A stretch of DNA of 64,000 nucleotides from Kroppenstedtia sanguinis (lineage in GTDB: Bacteria > Bacillota > Bacilli > Thermoactinomycetales > DSM-45169). Below are positions 41,356-50,321 of this stretch, piece by piece. Positions within the stretch are counted from its first letter, which is position 1; each line of letters begins with the position of its first letter. The stretch lies in the NCBI RefSeq assembly GCF_050433445.1, contig NZ_JBNPXF010000006.1, positions 1 to 64,000 of the forward strand, read 5' to 3'. Made by a program: the position numbers and the translations under genes. The notes under the pieces were generated by a model that had not been told where the DNA came from, made no database searches, and saw only the letters and a program-made list of their open reading frames with translations.

Positions 41356-42315
41356 ATGGAAATCACTAGAGTCAATCATGAAGTTTCTGTAGAAGTTCAG
41401 GAAATATTACAGAAAGCCAAGGATTATACCCGACAGTCTAAAGCGGTCAACACGACACGGAGTTATCGGGCGGACTGGGTAGACTTCACCGACTGGTGTC
41501 AAAAGCGATCTTTATCTGCTTTACCCGCAGAACCGCAGACCGTCGCTTTGTATCTGACGGACTTGGCAGACTCCAGAAGAACTTCTACGCTGCAGCGACG
41601 TCTGGCTGCCATCAGTCAGGCTCACCAAGCGGCGGGTTATGATTCTCCGACGACGGGTTATGTGGTGCGAACCGTCTGGGCGGGGATCCGCAGAGCCAAA
41701 GGGACCTATCAGGAAGGGAAGGATCCGATCCTGGTAGAGGATCTCAGACTGATGGTTAGCCAACTCCCGGATACCCTGACAGGCAAGAGGGATCGAGCGT
41801 TACTGTTGGTTGGATTTGCCGGCGGCTTTCGGCGTTCGGAGTTGGTATCCATCAACCGTGAAGACCTGCAAACGGTCCCCAGGGGATGGGTCATCCACCT
41901 GCGTCGCTCCAAAACCGACCAAGAGGGAAGAGGGGAGAAGGTAGGGATTCCCAGGGGGTCCCGTCCGGAAACTTGTCCGATTCGGGCTTTGGAAGCCTGG
42001 CTGTCTGCATCCGGGATCACCGAGGGTCCAATTTTTCGACCGATTAACCGACATGGTCAAGTGCGGCCCCGGCGGCTGAGTGACCGATCGGTGGCGCTGA
42101 TTGTAAAGAAAAACGTAGAAGCGATCGGCTTGGATCCAAACCGATTTTCCGGCCACAGCTTGCGTTCCGGGATTGCCACTTCAGCTGCGATGGCTGGAAA
42201 AGATGAACGGGCTATCATGAAACAGACCCGACACAAATCGACGAGCATGGTCCGCCGCTATATCCGTGACGGAGAATTGTTTAACGAAAACGCCGCTTCG
42301 GATATCGGGTTGTGA
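41356..42315 (+). CDS. tyrosine site-specific integrase
   Basis: 319 aa. The N-terminal SAM-like domain (NTTRSYRADWVDFTDWC) precedes the catalytic domain with Arg in GGFRRSELVSI, HSLRSGIATSAA (H-x-x-R) and RHKSTSMVRRYIRD (His/Lys and Tyr). It resembles integrases of plasmids, transposons and integrative elements more than housekeeping XerC/D. GGGAGGTGAGAG precedes the ATG. Together with the recombinase at 36747-37832 it brackets the monooxygenase/VOC genes. Confidence 0.88.
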   Translation: MEITRVNHEVSVEVQEILQKAKDYTRQSKAVNTTRSYRADWVDFTDWCQKRSLSALPAEPQTVALYLTDLADSRRTSTLQRRLAAISQAHQAAGYDSPTTGYVVRTVWAGIRRAKGTYQEGKDPILVEDLRLMVSQLPDTLTGKRDRALLLVGFAGGFRRSELVSINREDLQTVPRGWVIHLRRSKTDQEGRGEKVGIPRGSRPETCPIRALEAWLSASGITEGPIFRPINRHGQVRPRRLSDRSVALIVKKNVEAIGLDPNRFSGHSLRSGIATSAAMAGKDERAIMKQTRHKSTSMVRRYIRDGELFNENAASDIGL

Positions 42316-42390
42316 AGCGAAGATGTCTATGATTTGAACTTATTGCAGATCGTTTGTTTTGGATCTGACAGTTTCCTTGGAATAAATATT

Positions 42391-42422
42391 ACAGGGGCCA
42401 CCTATAAACGGTGGCCCCTGTT
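42391..42422. terminator. terminator between the integrase and gntK
   Basis: ACAGGGGCCACC pairs with GGTGGCCCCTGT, then TCTTG. The T-run is weak on both sides. Confidence 0.65.
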
Positions 42423-42525
42423 CTTGACTGAAATCCTTCCGATGGTTCGGAGCGGAGATGTTGATACTCGCTAGGTGTCGGCTGGTATTGATTCACTTCT
42501 CAGAAAATCCAAAAAGAGACTGGAT

Positions 42526-44061
42526 TCAACCCGTGTCTGTAAGAGATCGTTGCAATGCCGAAATGGATGAATACTCTTCTTCTAACAGCCTGGAGACCCT
42601 GATAAAGATCGGCATGATTTGCTCATAGACTGCCACCGCTTGGGGGTTCGGCTGATGAGCGTGAACTTCACCCACCATATCCTTCACTGCAGAAAGAGAA
42701 TCGATTTGTCCGGATCCGTATAATCCGAGGACGGCCGCTCCCAAACATGAGCTTTCAAAGCTCTTTGGAATGACAACTTCTTTATTAAACACATCTGCCA
42801 ACATCTGCCTCCACAGCTCGGAACGAGCGAAGCCGCCTGTGGCCAGGATCTTTGTCGGTTCCCCGGTCAATTCAGTCAAAGCGAGTAGAACACTGTACAG
42901 GTTCATCGTGATTCCTTCCAAGACCGCACGGATCATATGCCCTTTTTTATGGTGCATGGCTAGCCCGAAAAAAGAACCCCGTGCATGTGCATTCCACAGG
43001 GGAGCGCGTTCCCCTGACATATAGGGATGGAAGATCAAACCTTCTGATCCCGGGGATACCTTGGATGCCATCTCCGTCAACAGATCATAAGGATCCTTTC
43101 CTATCTCTTTGGCCATTTGCGCTTCCATGGGTGCCAATTCGTCCCGCGCCCAGCGGAATATCATGCCGCCGTTATTCACCGGCCCCCCGATGACCCAGTG
43201 GTGATCGGTTAACGCATAACAAAAAATTCTCCCTTTGGGATCGGTGACCGGCTGATCGGTGACTGTCCGAATGGCACCGCTGGTGCCGATCGTCACAGCT
43301 GCGACTCCAGGGTCGATGGCGTTCACCCCCAGATTGGAAAGAACACCATCACCGGCTCCGATCACAAAAGATGTATTCGAGGGAAGTCCTAGTTTCTCGG
43401 CATACTTAGGCGTCAGACCTTTAAATGTGGCTGTGGTTGCAACCGGTTGGGAAAGTTGTTCCTTGGTCACACCTGCGAGCCGGAGCGCCCCCTCATCCCA
43501 ATCCAATTTTTCTAAATGGAACAAACCCGTGGCTGAAGCGATGGAATAATCGATGACATATTCCCCGAATAAACGGTGGAATACATACTCTTTGATAGAG
43601 ATAAACTTTGCCGCCTTGCTGAACAAAGCCGGGTGTTCATTTTTCAGCCATACCAGTTTGGCGAGAGGGGACATGGGGTGAATAGGGGTACCTGTTCGCA
43701 GATAAATCTCATGTCCTTGCCATTCCTCTTTTATTCGGTCTGCCCAGTGAGCGCTTCGTTGATCCGCCCAAGTGATCGAAGGCGTCAGCGGCTTTCCCTC
43801 CACATCCACCAGGATCAAGCTATGCATCGCGGAACTGAAAGAGACAAAATCAACTTTAGGGATTCCGCTTTCGGCCAAACAACTTCGGATTGCACAAATC
43901 ACAGCCCCGAAAATTTCATCGGGATCTTGTTCAGCTACGACTGGCGTTGGGGTGTGGAGCGGATAATCAACGGCCATCCGATTGACCACATCCCCTTTTT
44001 TTGAGAAGAGGACGGCTTTTGTACTGGTGGTGCCTATGTCGACACCCATCATATAGTTCAT
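42526..44061 (-). CDS. gntK: gluconate kinase (FGGY family)
   Basis: 511 aa. It phosphorylates gluconate to 6-phosphogluconate. GVDIGTTSTKAVLF is the ATP phosphate loop, SITWADQRSAHWAD and IGAGDGVLSNLGV follow, and GGFARSELWRQMLADVFN is the C-terminal FGGY signature. Last gene of the gnd-gntP-gntK operon. An AGAGGGA site lies before the ATG. Confidence 0.93.
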   Translation of the reverse strand: MNYMMGVDIGTTSTKAVLFSKKGDVVNRMAVDYPLHTPTPVVAEQDPDEIFGAVICAIRSCLAESGIPKVDFVSFSSAMHSLILVDVEGKPLTPSITWADQRSAHWADRIKEEWQGHEIYLRTGTPIHPMSPLAKLVWLKNEHPALFSKAAKFISIKEYVFHRLFGEYVIDYSIASATGLFHLEKLDWDEGALRLAGVTKEQLSQPVATTATFKGLTPKYAEKLGLPSNTSFVIGAGDGVLSNLGVNAIDPGVAAVTIGTSGAIRTVTDQPVTDPKGRIFCYALTDHHWVIGGPVNNGGMIFRWARDELAPMEAQMAKEIGKDPYDLLTEMASKVSPGSEGLIFHPYMSGERAPLWNAHARGSFFGLAMHHKKGHMIRAVLEGITMNLYSVLLALTELTGEPTKILATGGFARSELWRQMLADVFNKEVVIPKSFESSCLGAAVLGLYGSGQIDSLSAVKDMVGEVHAHQPNPQAVAVYEQIMPIFIRVSRLLEEEYSSISALQRSLTDTG

Positions 44062-44080
44062 TTGAGAAATCCCTCTGTTT

Positions 44081-45424
44081 TTAAGTGATGATCAAACTGA
44101 GCAGAAAGACGACAGCAAACCCAACAAACCCGACAATCGTCTCCATCATTGTCCAGGACTTCAGCGTATCTTTCACATCGAGGCCGAAATACCGGTTGAC
44201 CAGCCAGAATCCCGAATCATTGACATGGGAGAAGACAGTGGATCCCGCCGCGATCGCGATCACGATCAGTCCAAGCACCGGACCTTCCAACCCCAATGTG
44301 TCAATGAGAGGGGAGAGCAAGCCTGCAGCCGTAACCATGGCTACAGTGGCTGAACCTTGGGAGACCCGGACGACTGTGGCAATCAAGAAGGCCAATAAAA
44401 CTGGTGGAAGATTGGAGCCAGCCATCATCTCCCCCAATACATCTCCTACACCAGAATCCATCAACACTTGTTTGAAAACCCCGCCCGCACCTGTGACCAA
44501 AATAATAATGCCTGCGGGTTCCAAGGACTTCGTTGCAATCTCCTGTACTTCCTGTCGAGTGTATCCTCGACGGATACCCAGAAAAATAAACGCCAGTAAT
44601 GTAGCGATGGTCAACGCGACGAAGGGGTGCCCCAAAAAAGTAAAAAACGATTTCAAGATGCTTGAATCAGGGAGAATCACACCGGAGACTGTATTCAAAA
44701 GAATCAAAATGAGCGGGATAAGGATTAAAGTCGCGATTAAGCCGAAACTTGGCAAAGCGCGGTTGTATTTCTTTTCTTCCACGTTCATGTATTCGGGAAC
44801 AGCTGCGTCGATCTTCTTCGCAATGTACTTCCCAAACAAAGGGCCTCCTAAAATCATAGCCGGGATGCCGGCAATCGTCCCGAACAGGATCACCCACCCC
44901 AATTCAGCATCGATTAATTTTGCGACGGCAATGGGTCCGGGTGTAGGGGGGATAAAACTGTGTGTTACCGCCAGTCCGGCCAACAATGGAATTCCATAAT
45001 AGAGGAGCGATTTACCGGTCTTTTTGGCCAAGCCGTAAATGATCGGTACCAAAATGATGAAACCGACGTCAAAGAATACGGGGATGGCCACGATAAAACC
45101 GGTAATCCCTAAGGCCCATTGTGCTCGGTCCTCGCCAAATTTTTGGATCATCGTTTGTGCCAGCCGTTCTGCGCCCCCGGATACTTCAAGCATCCTCCCG
45201 AACATGGCACCCAAACCGACCACCACAGCGATAAAGCCCAGTGTACCGCCCATACCACTTTCGATCGACTCCAATACTTTCCCGAAAGGCATTCCCGCCG
45301 CAATCCCGACCAGCAGGCTGACGAGGAGCAATGAGACAAAGGCGTGTAATTTAGTGCGGATCACCAGAAACAACAATACAAAAATGCTTGCCATCGCAAT
45401 GATAATCAAGGTGGATCCGGACAT
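44081..45424 (-). CDS. gntP: gluconate permease
   Basis: 447 aa GntP-family H+ symporter with about 12-14 helices. Motifs: GGTLGFIAVVVGLGAMFGRM, IPVFFDVGFIILVPI, THSFIPPTPGPIAVA and SHVNDSGFWLVNRYFGL, all typical of gluconate permeases. The start at 45424 is chosen because GGAGAG lies 6 bases upstream. In-frame ATGs at 45430 and 45442 sit on or before that site. It lies between gnd and gntK. Confidence 0.93.
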   Translation of the reverse strand: MSGSTLIIIAMASIFVLLFLVIRTKLHAFVSLLLVSLLVGIAAGMPFGKVLESIESGMGGTLGFIAVVVGLGAMFGRMLEVSGGAERLAQTMIQKFGEDRAQWALGITGFIVAIPVFFDVGFIILVPIIYGLAKKTGKSLLYYGIPLLAGLAVTHSFIPPTPGPIAVAKLIDAELGWVILFGTIAGIPAMILGGPLFGKYIAKKIDAAVPEYMNVEEKKYNRALPSFGLIATLILIPLILILLNTVSGVILPDSSILKSFFTFLGHPFVALTIATLLAFIFLGIRRGYTRQEVQEIATKSLEPAGIIILVTGAGGVFKQVLMDSGVGDVLGEMMAGSNLPPVLLAFLIATVVRVSQGSATVAMVTAAGLLSPLIDTLGLEGPVLGLIVIAIAAGSTVFSHVNDSGFWLVNRYFGLDVKDTLKSWTMMETIVGFVGFAVVFLLSLIIT

Positions 45425-45448
45425 TTTCATCTCTCCAGTCATGGATTC

Positions 45449-46351
45449 TCACGAATCTGATTTTTCCACTTCGTGTCCTCCGAATTCGTTGCGTAAGGCA
45501 GCCACCACTTTACCGGAAAAAGTGTCCGGCTCAAGGGAGCGATACCGCATCATCAAAGACATCGCAATCACGGGAGCTGCCGCTTCCAGATCCAACGCTG
45601 TTTCCACCGTCCATTTTCCTTCTCCCGAGGAATGCATGACTCCCTTGATTCCGCTTAATGTTCGGTCCTTGGAGAAAGCTGACTCCGTCAATTCCATCAG
45701 CCAAGAACGAATCACAGACCCATGGTTCCAGAGGGAAGCGACTCGTTCATAGTCATATTCATAGGGGCTTTTCTCCAAAAGATCGAACCCTTCCGCAATC
45801 GCTTGCATCATTCCGTACTCAATCCCGTTATGAATCATTTTGAGGAAATGGCCGCTTCCAGACTCCCCCGTGTACAAGTAACCGTTTTCAAGGGATACAT
45901 CTTCGAAGATCTGTTCAACTTTTGAAAAGGCTTGGGCGTCTCCGCCGATCATCGCACAAACTCCATGGCGGGCGCCATCCACGCCACCGCTCGTACCGCA
46001 ATCCAAGTAGGAAATCCCTTTTTCCTCGAAAAGTTGACAGCGGCGTATGGTATCTTTGTAATGCGCGTTCCCGCCATCGATGACAATATCTCCCGGATCT
46101 AACAAGGGGAGCAGGGAATGGAGCACCTTTTCTGTAATTTCTCCGGCGGGAACCATCAACCAGATGATTCGGGGCGAGGGCAAATGGTCTACCAATTCCT
46201 GCAACGTCTCCGCTCCGTGTGCCCCTTGAGCGGAAATTTTTTCAACCACATCCTTGTCGACATCGTGTGCGACCAATTGGTAGCTATGTTCGAGCAGATT
46301 CAAAGAGAGTTGATAACCCATTTTTCCTAATCCGACTATGCCGACTTTCAT
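45449..46351 (-). CDS. 6-phosphogluconate dehydrogenase, short NAD-type
   Basis: 300 aa, the short GntZ/YqeC-like form, not the ~470-aa NADP form. It oxidatively decarboxylates 6-phosphogluconate to ribulose 5-phosphate. MKVGIVGLGKMGYQLSLNL is the dinucleotide site. Asp in VAHDVDKD at the end of strand 2 fits NAD. Then IVIDGGNAHYKDT, LDCGTSGGVDGA and the catalytic Lys in HFLKMIHNGIEYGMMQ. First gene of the gluconate operon. An AAAAGGGG site precedes the ATG. Confidence 0.93.
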   Translation of the reverse strand: MKVGIVGLGKMGYQLSLNLLEHSYQLVAHDVDKDVVEKISAQGAHGAETLQELVDHLPSPRIIWLMVPAGEITEKVLHSLLPLLDPGDIVIDGGNAHYKDTIRRCQLFEEKGISYLDCGTSGGVDGARHGVCAMIGGDAQAFSKVEQIFEDVSLENGYLYTGESGSGHFLKMIHNGIEYGMMQAIAEGFDLLEKSPYEYDYERVASLWNHGSVIRSWLMELTESAFSKDRTLSGIKGVMHSSGEGKWTVETALDLEAAAPVIAMSLMMRYRSLEPDTFSGKVVAALRNEFGGHEVEKSDS

Positions 46352-46494
46352 GAGAGAACCCCTTTTCGAAATTTTTTCGACTCAACTCCATTATAATGAA
46401 AAATAATTCCGTGGCAATGACTTAGATCAGAAAATATTTTTTTATTGTACAATACAGAAGGGAATAGGTGTTAAGGGGAGAGGAGTAGACGAAG
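46352..46494. promoter_or_regulatory. divergent control region of the gluconate genes
   Basis: 143 bp, AT-rich, between gnd and the RpiR-type gene. It holds loose dyads of GAA-N-TTC type (GAAAAATAATTCC near 46399, AGAAAATATTTTTTT near 46431), the kind RpiR proteins bind, and a TACAAT -10 candidate near 46448. The assignment is tentative. Confidence 0.4.
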
Positions 46495-47349
46495 ATGGAT
46501 CAAGAGAGAGGTCGGGCTTTAGCCAGTATTCGGGCCCATTATGTTTATCTGAGTGAAACGGAAAAGAAGGTGGCCGATTTTGTTTTGAATTCCCCTCAGG
46601 AGTTGATTCACAGCACGATCAACCAATTAGCTGATCGGTTGGGTGTTGCGGAATCTACTATTTTTCGCTTTTGTAAGCGGATCGGTTTTAAGGGCTATCA
46701 AGCGATGAAAATTGCCCTTGCCTCGGAAGTCGTCACTCCTATAGAAAACATTCATGAACAAATATCAGAACACGATTCCACAGAGGTCGTGACGGAAAAA
46801 GTGTTCTGTTCCAATATGAAGACCCTGGAGGAGACTCTTCGCATGGTGGATCACAAAAACTTGCAAAAAACCATAGATGCCATGCTGACAGCGAGGAAAA
46901 TCGAATTTTTCGGCAGTGGAGGATCCGGTATAATCGCTTTGGATGCCTATCACAAGTTGATTCGTTCAGGATTGCAAGTGGGCGCAACGACAGATACCCA
47001 TCTACAACTGATGTCCGCTTCCCAATTGGAGGATCGGGATTGTGCTGTTCTCATCTCTCATTCCGGAACCACGAAAGATATTCTGCAAATTTTGCAGACT
47101 GCCAAGGAGGCAGGGGCGACCACGATTGGAATCACCAATTTGGCCAAGTCTCCTCTCAGTCAAGGAGTCGATATTCCATTGTTCACTCTTTCCGAAGAGA
47201 CGGATTACCGTTCGGAAGCATTGTCCTCCCGGATCGCCCAACTGACATTGTTTGATGCCATATATGTAAATCTGATGATCCAGAGGAAAGAGGAAGGACA
47301 GCGGGCATTGCAGAATATGAGAAAAGCGATTTCAAATAAGCGCTTATGA
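46495..47349 (+). CDS. RpiR/MurR-family regulator of the gluconate operon
   Basis: 284 aa. An N-terminal RpiR helix-turn-helix (INQLADRLGVAESTIFRFCKRIGFKGYQ, residues ~40-68, quoted in part) is followed by a SIS sugar-phosphate domain with FFGSGGSGIIALDA and LISHSGTTKDILQI. It probably senses a phosphorylated sugar such as 6-phosphogluconate. B. subtilis uses a GntR-family repressor for this operon, so the regulator class differs here. It is divergent from gnd. Confidence 0.88.
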   Translation: MDQERGRALASIRAHYVYLSETEKKVADFVLNSPQELIHSTINQLADRLGVAESTIFRFCKRIGFKGYQAMKIALASEVVTPIENIHEQISEHDSTEVVTEKVFCSNMKTLEETLRMVDHKNLQKTIDAMLTARKIEFFGSGGSGIIALDAYHKLIRSGLQVGATTDTHLQLMSASQLEDRDCAVLISHSGTTKDILQILQTAKEAGATTIGITNLAKSPLSQGVDIPLFTLSEETDYRSEALSSRIAQLTLFDAIYVNLMIQRKEEGQRALQNMRKAISNKRL

Positions 47350-47350
47350 A

Positions 47351-47392
47351 ACAGAAGAAGTCGGCCTCGATTCGAGGCCGACTTCTTCTGTT
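47351..47392. terminator. bidirectional terminator
   Basis: ACAGAAGAAGTCGGCCTC pairs with GAGGCCGACTTCTTCTGT. It separates the RpiR gene from the convergent transferase gene. Confidence 0.88.
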
Positions 47393-48739
47393 TCAACTTG
47401 CATTTCTCTGTGGTGCGGGGGATTCCCCTTCACGGGGGACGGGTTTCATTTTGAAAATATTACGGATGATGTAATCCACTTGTTTTTCAGTCACAGGCTG
47501 CTGATTTTCCTTGGAATAGAAGAGGTCCAAGACCCGTTTTCGTTCCTGCCTATACTGTTCCGGGGCCTTCACGGCATTCTCCAACGCCTGCATGAAAGAA
47601 GAGAAGTCTTCTGTCTTGGGACCAGGGGTCACATCCCAGTAGTTATGGTACATCTCATTGGATTTGCTCAAATACTCGTCTAGATCGTAACTGTAGAAAA
47701 TTACTGGCCGGTCCAGCAACAAATAATCTGTATAGCAACTGGAATAATCGGTCACCAAAATATCGGTGTACTTCAACAGAAGCTGAGGATCGATGGATTC
47801 CTGGCTAATATCGATGACATGATTCAGCGAGCGAGAAACCTCACCAGTACTAAACATATGTCGTTTGATCACAAATTTGTATCCGGTCTTTTCGCAAAAT
47901 GAGTTGATCCGATCCAAATTCATCACGCGGTTGATATTTTTGTCCATCTTGCCAAAGTTTCGGTGGGTGGGCATATAAGTGATAATCTTATGATTCCGGA
48001 TCCACTCAGGGATGGTTTCATCTGCGTCTGTCTGTTGAAAGAAGACATCATTTCTCGCCTGACCCAGCTCCAGAATGTTTTCCTTCGGAACAAGAAAGGT
48101 TTCCGGATAGTAGGAAGAAACTTTTGGGCTGGTGGAGATCATATAGCTCTCACCCGCATTTTGCGTGGTGACTACAAAGCTCTTTAGAAAACGCATAATC
48201 GGGTTGGGATCGTGAAGCGCCTTGTAGGTGAATGTGTTCTTGTTTGCACCCCAAACCTTTTTCAGCCCCACGCCATGCCATGTATTGACGGAGACAGCTC
48301 CTCCGAGAAAATAGCGATTAAAGTCATCATGGATTGAGTGGGAGTGGATAAAATATTTCGCGCGAAGCTGATAGCGAATTCCTTTCCGCGAATGGCAGGT
48401 ATAAGCTTCATAACCTAAATCCCGTACCTGTTTTACCGCTTGGGGATTTTTTAAGACCCAGACACAGCGAAGTCGCGGATCTTGTTGAATCTGAAGGAAT
48501 AGATACTTTGGATTTCCACGAAATCCGTTGCCCCCTTCGGCCCCGAATACCACGAGATGAGAATTTCGGGGGAAAATGCGGGCGACATTATAGATGATGA
48601 CTCCGATCAGGCGACGGGTGAACAACTTGGATAGCTTGAAAAGCTTGACGAGAATCCCCCGGTAAACTCCGATTAGGATGATGAGTAACAGTACCGTATT
48701 CGCTGCCAACAGCTGTTGGGTCAGCGTCAGTTTTTCCAC
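47393..48739 (-). CDS. CDP-glycerol/CDP-ribitol phosphotransferase (TagB/TagF-like)
   Basis: 448 aa. An N-terminal membrane helix (about residues 8-28) is followed by a GT-B-like Glyphos_transf domain: VVFGAEGGNGFRGNPKYL, NTWHGVGLKKVWG (catalytic His), ITYMPTHRNFG and DILVTDYSSCYTDYLLLDRP (second His/Asp motif region). Such enzymes add glycerol-phosphate or ribitol-phosphate units during teichoic acid or capsule synthesis on the inner membrane face. The cytidylyltransferase and reductase genes upstream on the same strand suggest CDP-ribitol as donor. Confidence 0.85.
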   Translation of the reverse strand: MEKLTLTQQLLAANTVLLLIILIGVYRGILVKLFKLSKLFTRRLIGVIIYNVARIFPRNSHLVVFGAEGGNGFRGNPKYLFLQIQQDPRLRCVWVLKNPQAVKQVRDLGYEAYTCHSRKGIRYQLRAKYFIHSHSIHDDFNRYFLGGAVSVNTWHGVGLKKVWGANKNTFTYKALHDPNPIMRFLKSFVVTTQNAGESYMISTSPKVSSYYPETFLVPKENILELGQARNDVFFQQTDADETIPEWIRNHKIITYMPTHRNFGKMDKNINRVMNLDRINSFCEKTGYKFVIKRHMFSTGEVSRSLNHVIDISQESIDPQLLLKYTDILVTDYSSCYTDYLLLDRPVIFYSYDLDEYLSKSNEMYHNYWDVTPGPKTEDFSSFMQALENAVKAPEQYRQERKRVLDLFYSKENQQPVTEKQVDYIIRNIFKMKPVPREGESPAPQRNAS

Positions 48740-48830
48740 ATGATTTCCCTCTTTTCTCGATCAGTAAGATAAATGAAGGGGAACTTTTCAAGACTTTATC
48801 GATTCCCCGACTGGATATAGATTGAAAGAT

Positions 48831-48856
48831 GGGCCGCCCGACAACCTGGGTGGCCC
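48831..48856 (-). terminator. weak terminator after the SDR gene
   Basis: GGGCCGCCC pairs with GGGTGGCCC (one G-T pair). The minus-strand tail has only short T-runs. Confidence 0.5.
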
Positions 48857-48876
48857 TGTCAACCCGTATTTTACCT

Positions 48877-49632
48877 TCAAGAGGTCGTGACTTCCGCTTC
48901 CGTTTCCGCAGGTGTCGCTTTCGGGTTCTGAATTTGTGGTTGCTGACGGATCACGATGTTTTGGCCGTCCAGGCAGACTCCACTTTCAGAGAGTAGATTG
49001 TTTACGACGTCAGCCACATGTTCGGGTTGCATGATTTTGGATTGATCTTCATCAGGGGCCAAGGTTCGACGAAGGTCCGTGGCACAGCGTCCAGGGGAGA
49101 CGCAGTATACCTTGATTCCGTATTCAGCCAATTCATCTGAAAGCGTCTGAGACATGCTGATGACCGCTGCCTTAGAGGAGGCGTAGGCGAGCCACCCTGG
49201 ACGAGAGCTGGTTCCTGCCGTGGAAGCCACATTAAGAATCTTTCCACCGGTTTTCTTCATCCATTTGACCACTTCCCGAGTGACGATAAAGAGGGAATGG
49301 ACATTGACGCGATAGGTGGTTTCCCAATTGTCAAAGGTAGTTTCCATCAGAGACTTGGGCTCTGCATATCCAGCGACATTGAGTAGAAAGTCGATGGAAC
49401 CGAATTCTTTCCCGGCTTTGCCGATGATCTGTTGGATCTCTTCCGAGTGTGTCAGATCCACATCGTAAATTTCAATCTGTTTATGCGGATTCATCAATTT
49501 TTTGGTTTCTTCCAGCCCTTGTTTGCTACGAGCCAACAGAAGGAAGTTGTCGATATCCTCCCGCTTGCTTAACTGGACTGCGATGGCACGGCCGATTCCG
49601 CGACTGGCTCCAGTGATTACACATGTTTTCAT
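48877..49632 (-). CDS. SDR reductase paired with a TarI-like cytidylyltransferase
   Basis: 251 aa SDR. ITGASRGIGRAIAVQ binds the cofactor, LLNVAGYAEPKS follows, and the catalytic triad is in NVASTAGTSSRPGWLAYASSKAA. It starts 2 bases after the TarI-like gene's stop. In Haemophilus Bcs1/Acs1 an IspD-type domain is fused to an SDR domain that reduces ribulose 5-phosphate to ribitol 5-phosphate. The same two parts are separate adjacent genes here, so this is probably the ribulose-5-phosphate reductase. The last ~25 residues are a polar tail. Confidence 0.8.
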   Translation of the reverse strand: MKTCVITGASRGIGRAIAVQLSKREDIDNFLLLARSKQGLEETKKLMNPHKQIEIYDVDLTHSEEIQQIIGKAGKEFGSIDFLLNVAGYAEPKSLMETTFDNWETTYRVNVHSLFIVTREVVKWMKKTGGKILNVASTAGTSSRPGWLAYASSKAAVISMSQTLSDELAEYGIKVYCVSPGRCATDLRRTLAPDEDQSKIMQPEHVADVVNNLLSESGVCLDGQNIVIRQQPQIQNPKATPAETEAEVTTS

Positions 49633-49634
49633 AT

Positions 49635-50321
49635 TTATTCTCCCCCTAGGATGTAATCTTTGTAAATGATTTCACCAATTTTTTGGTCGATCGGCCGAGT
49701 GATCTTGATATTATATTCCGTTCCCGGAAGTACTTTGACCTGTTCATGCTGGTAATGGAAAAAAAGACTGACGTCTTCAGTAAATACTTTTCCATCTGCA
49801 GCAGCTTGCTCATGGGAGGTCAGCAACTTATCTGTAGCAAACTTCTGCGGTAACTGGATATTGATGAGATGATCGCGATCCAGATTCTTTTCAATGTATT
49901 CTTTCCCTTGTAACACAGTGAAGGGGATGTCAAAACCGTAGGTGGCGTGGTCTGATTCGTTCGCAACCAACTGTTCGATCTCTTCTTTCAATACAAAGGG
50001 ACGTACCGCTTCATGAATGATCACAGAGGGGAGGGTGACCCGTTGCAATGCTTTGTAAGTGGACTCCTGCCGGGTTTGACCGCCCTCGATCAAGCGGATC
50101 GGTTTTGTAAATTGATTTCGCTGAATGATTTCTTCCGTCTTTTCTATGAAACCCCGTGGAGAGGGAATGATGATTTCTTCGATCGCTTCGATTTGTTCCA
50201 CTTTTTCCAATACATGTACAATCATCGGTTTCCCGCCGATTTGTAGAAATTGTTTGGGCGTGCTTACTTTCATTCGTGTGCCGATTCCACCAGATAGTAG
50301 AATCATACTGATTCTATTCAT
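49635..50321 (-). CDS. IspD/TarI-family cytidylyltransferase
   Basis: 229 aa. ISMILLSGGIGTRMKVSTPK is the CTP-binding loop, IIHEAVRPFV and NIQLPQKFATDKLL (like the TPQ-F motif) follow. In this context it is more likely a D-ribitol-5-phosphate cytidylyltransferase (TarI) than IspD, because the SDR reductase and phosphotransferase genes follow on the same strand. An IspD role cannot be excluded from sequence alone. ATG 50321 lies about 10 bases after GGAG. Confidence 0.83.
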   Translation of the reverse strand: MNRISMILLSGGIGTRMKVSTPKQFLQIGGKPMIVHVLEKVEQIEAIEEIIIPSPRGFIEKTEEIIQRNQFTKPIRLIEGGQTRQESTYKALQRVTLPSVIIHEAVRPFVLKEEIEQLVANESDHATYGFDIPFTVLQGKEYIEKNLDRDHLINIQLPQKFATDKLLTSHEQAAADGKVFTEDVSLFFHYQHEQVKVLPGTEYNIKITRPIDQKIGEIIYKDYILGGE

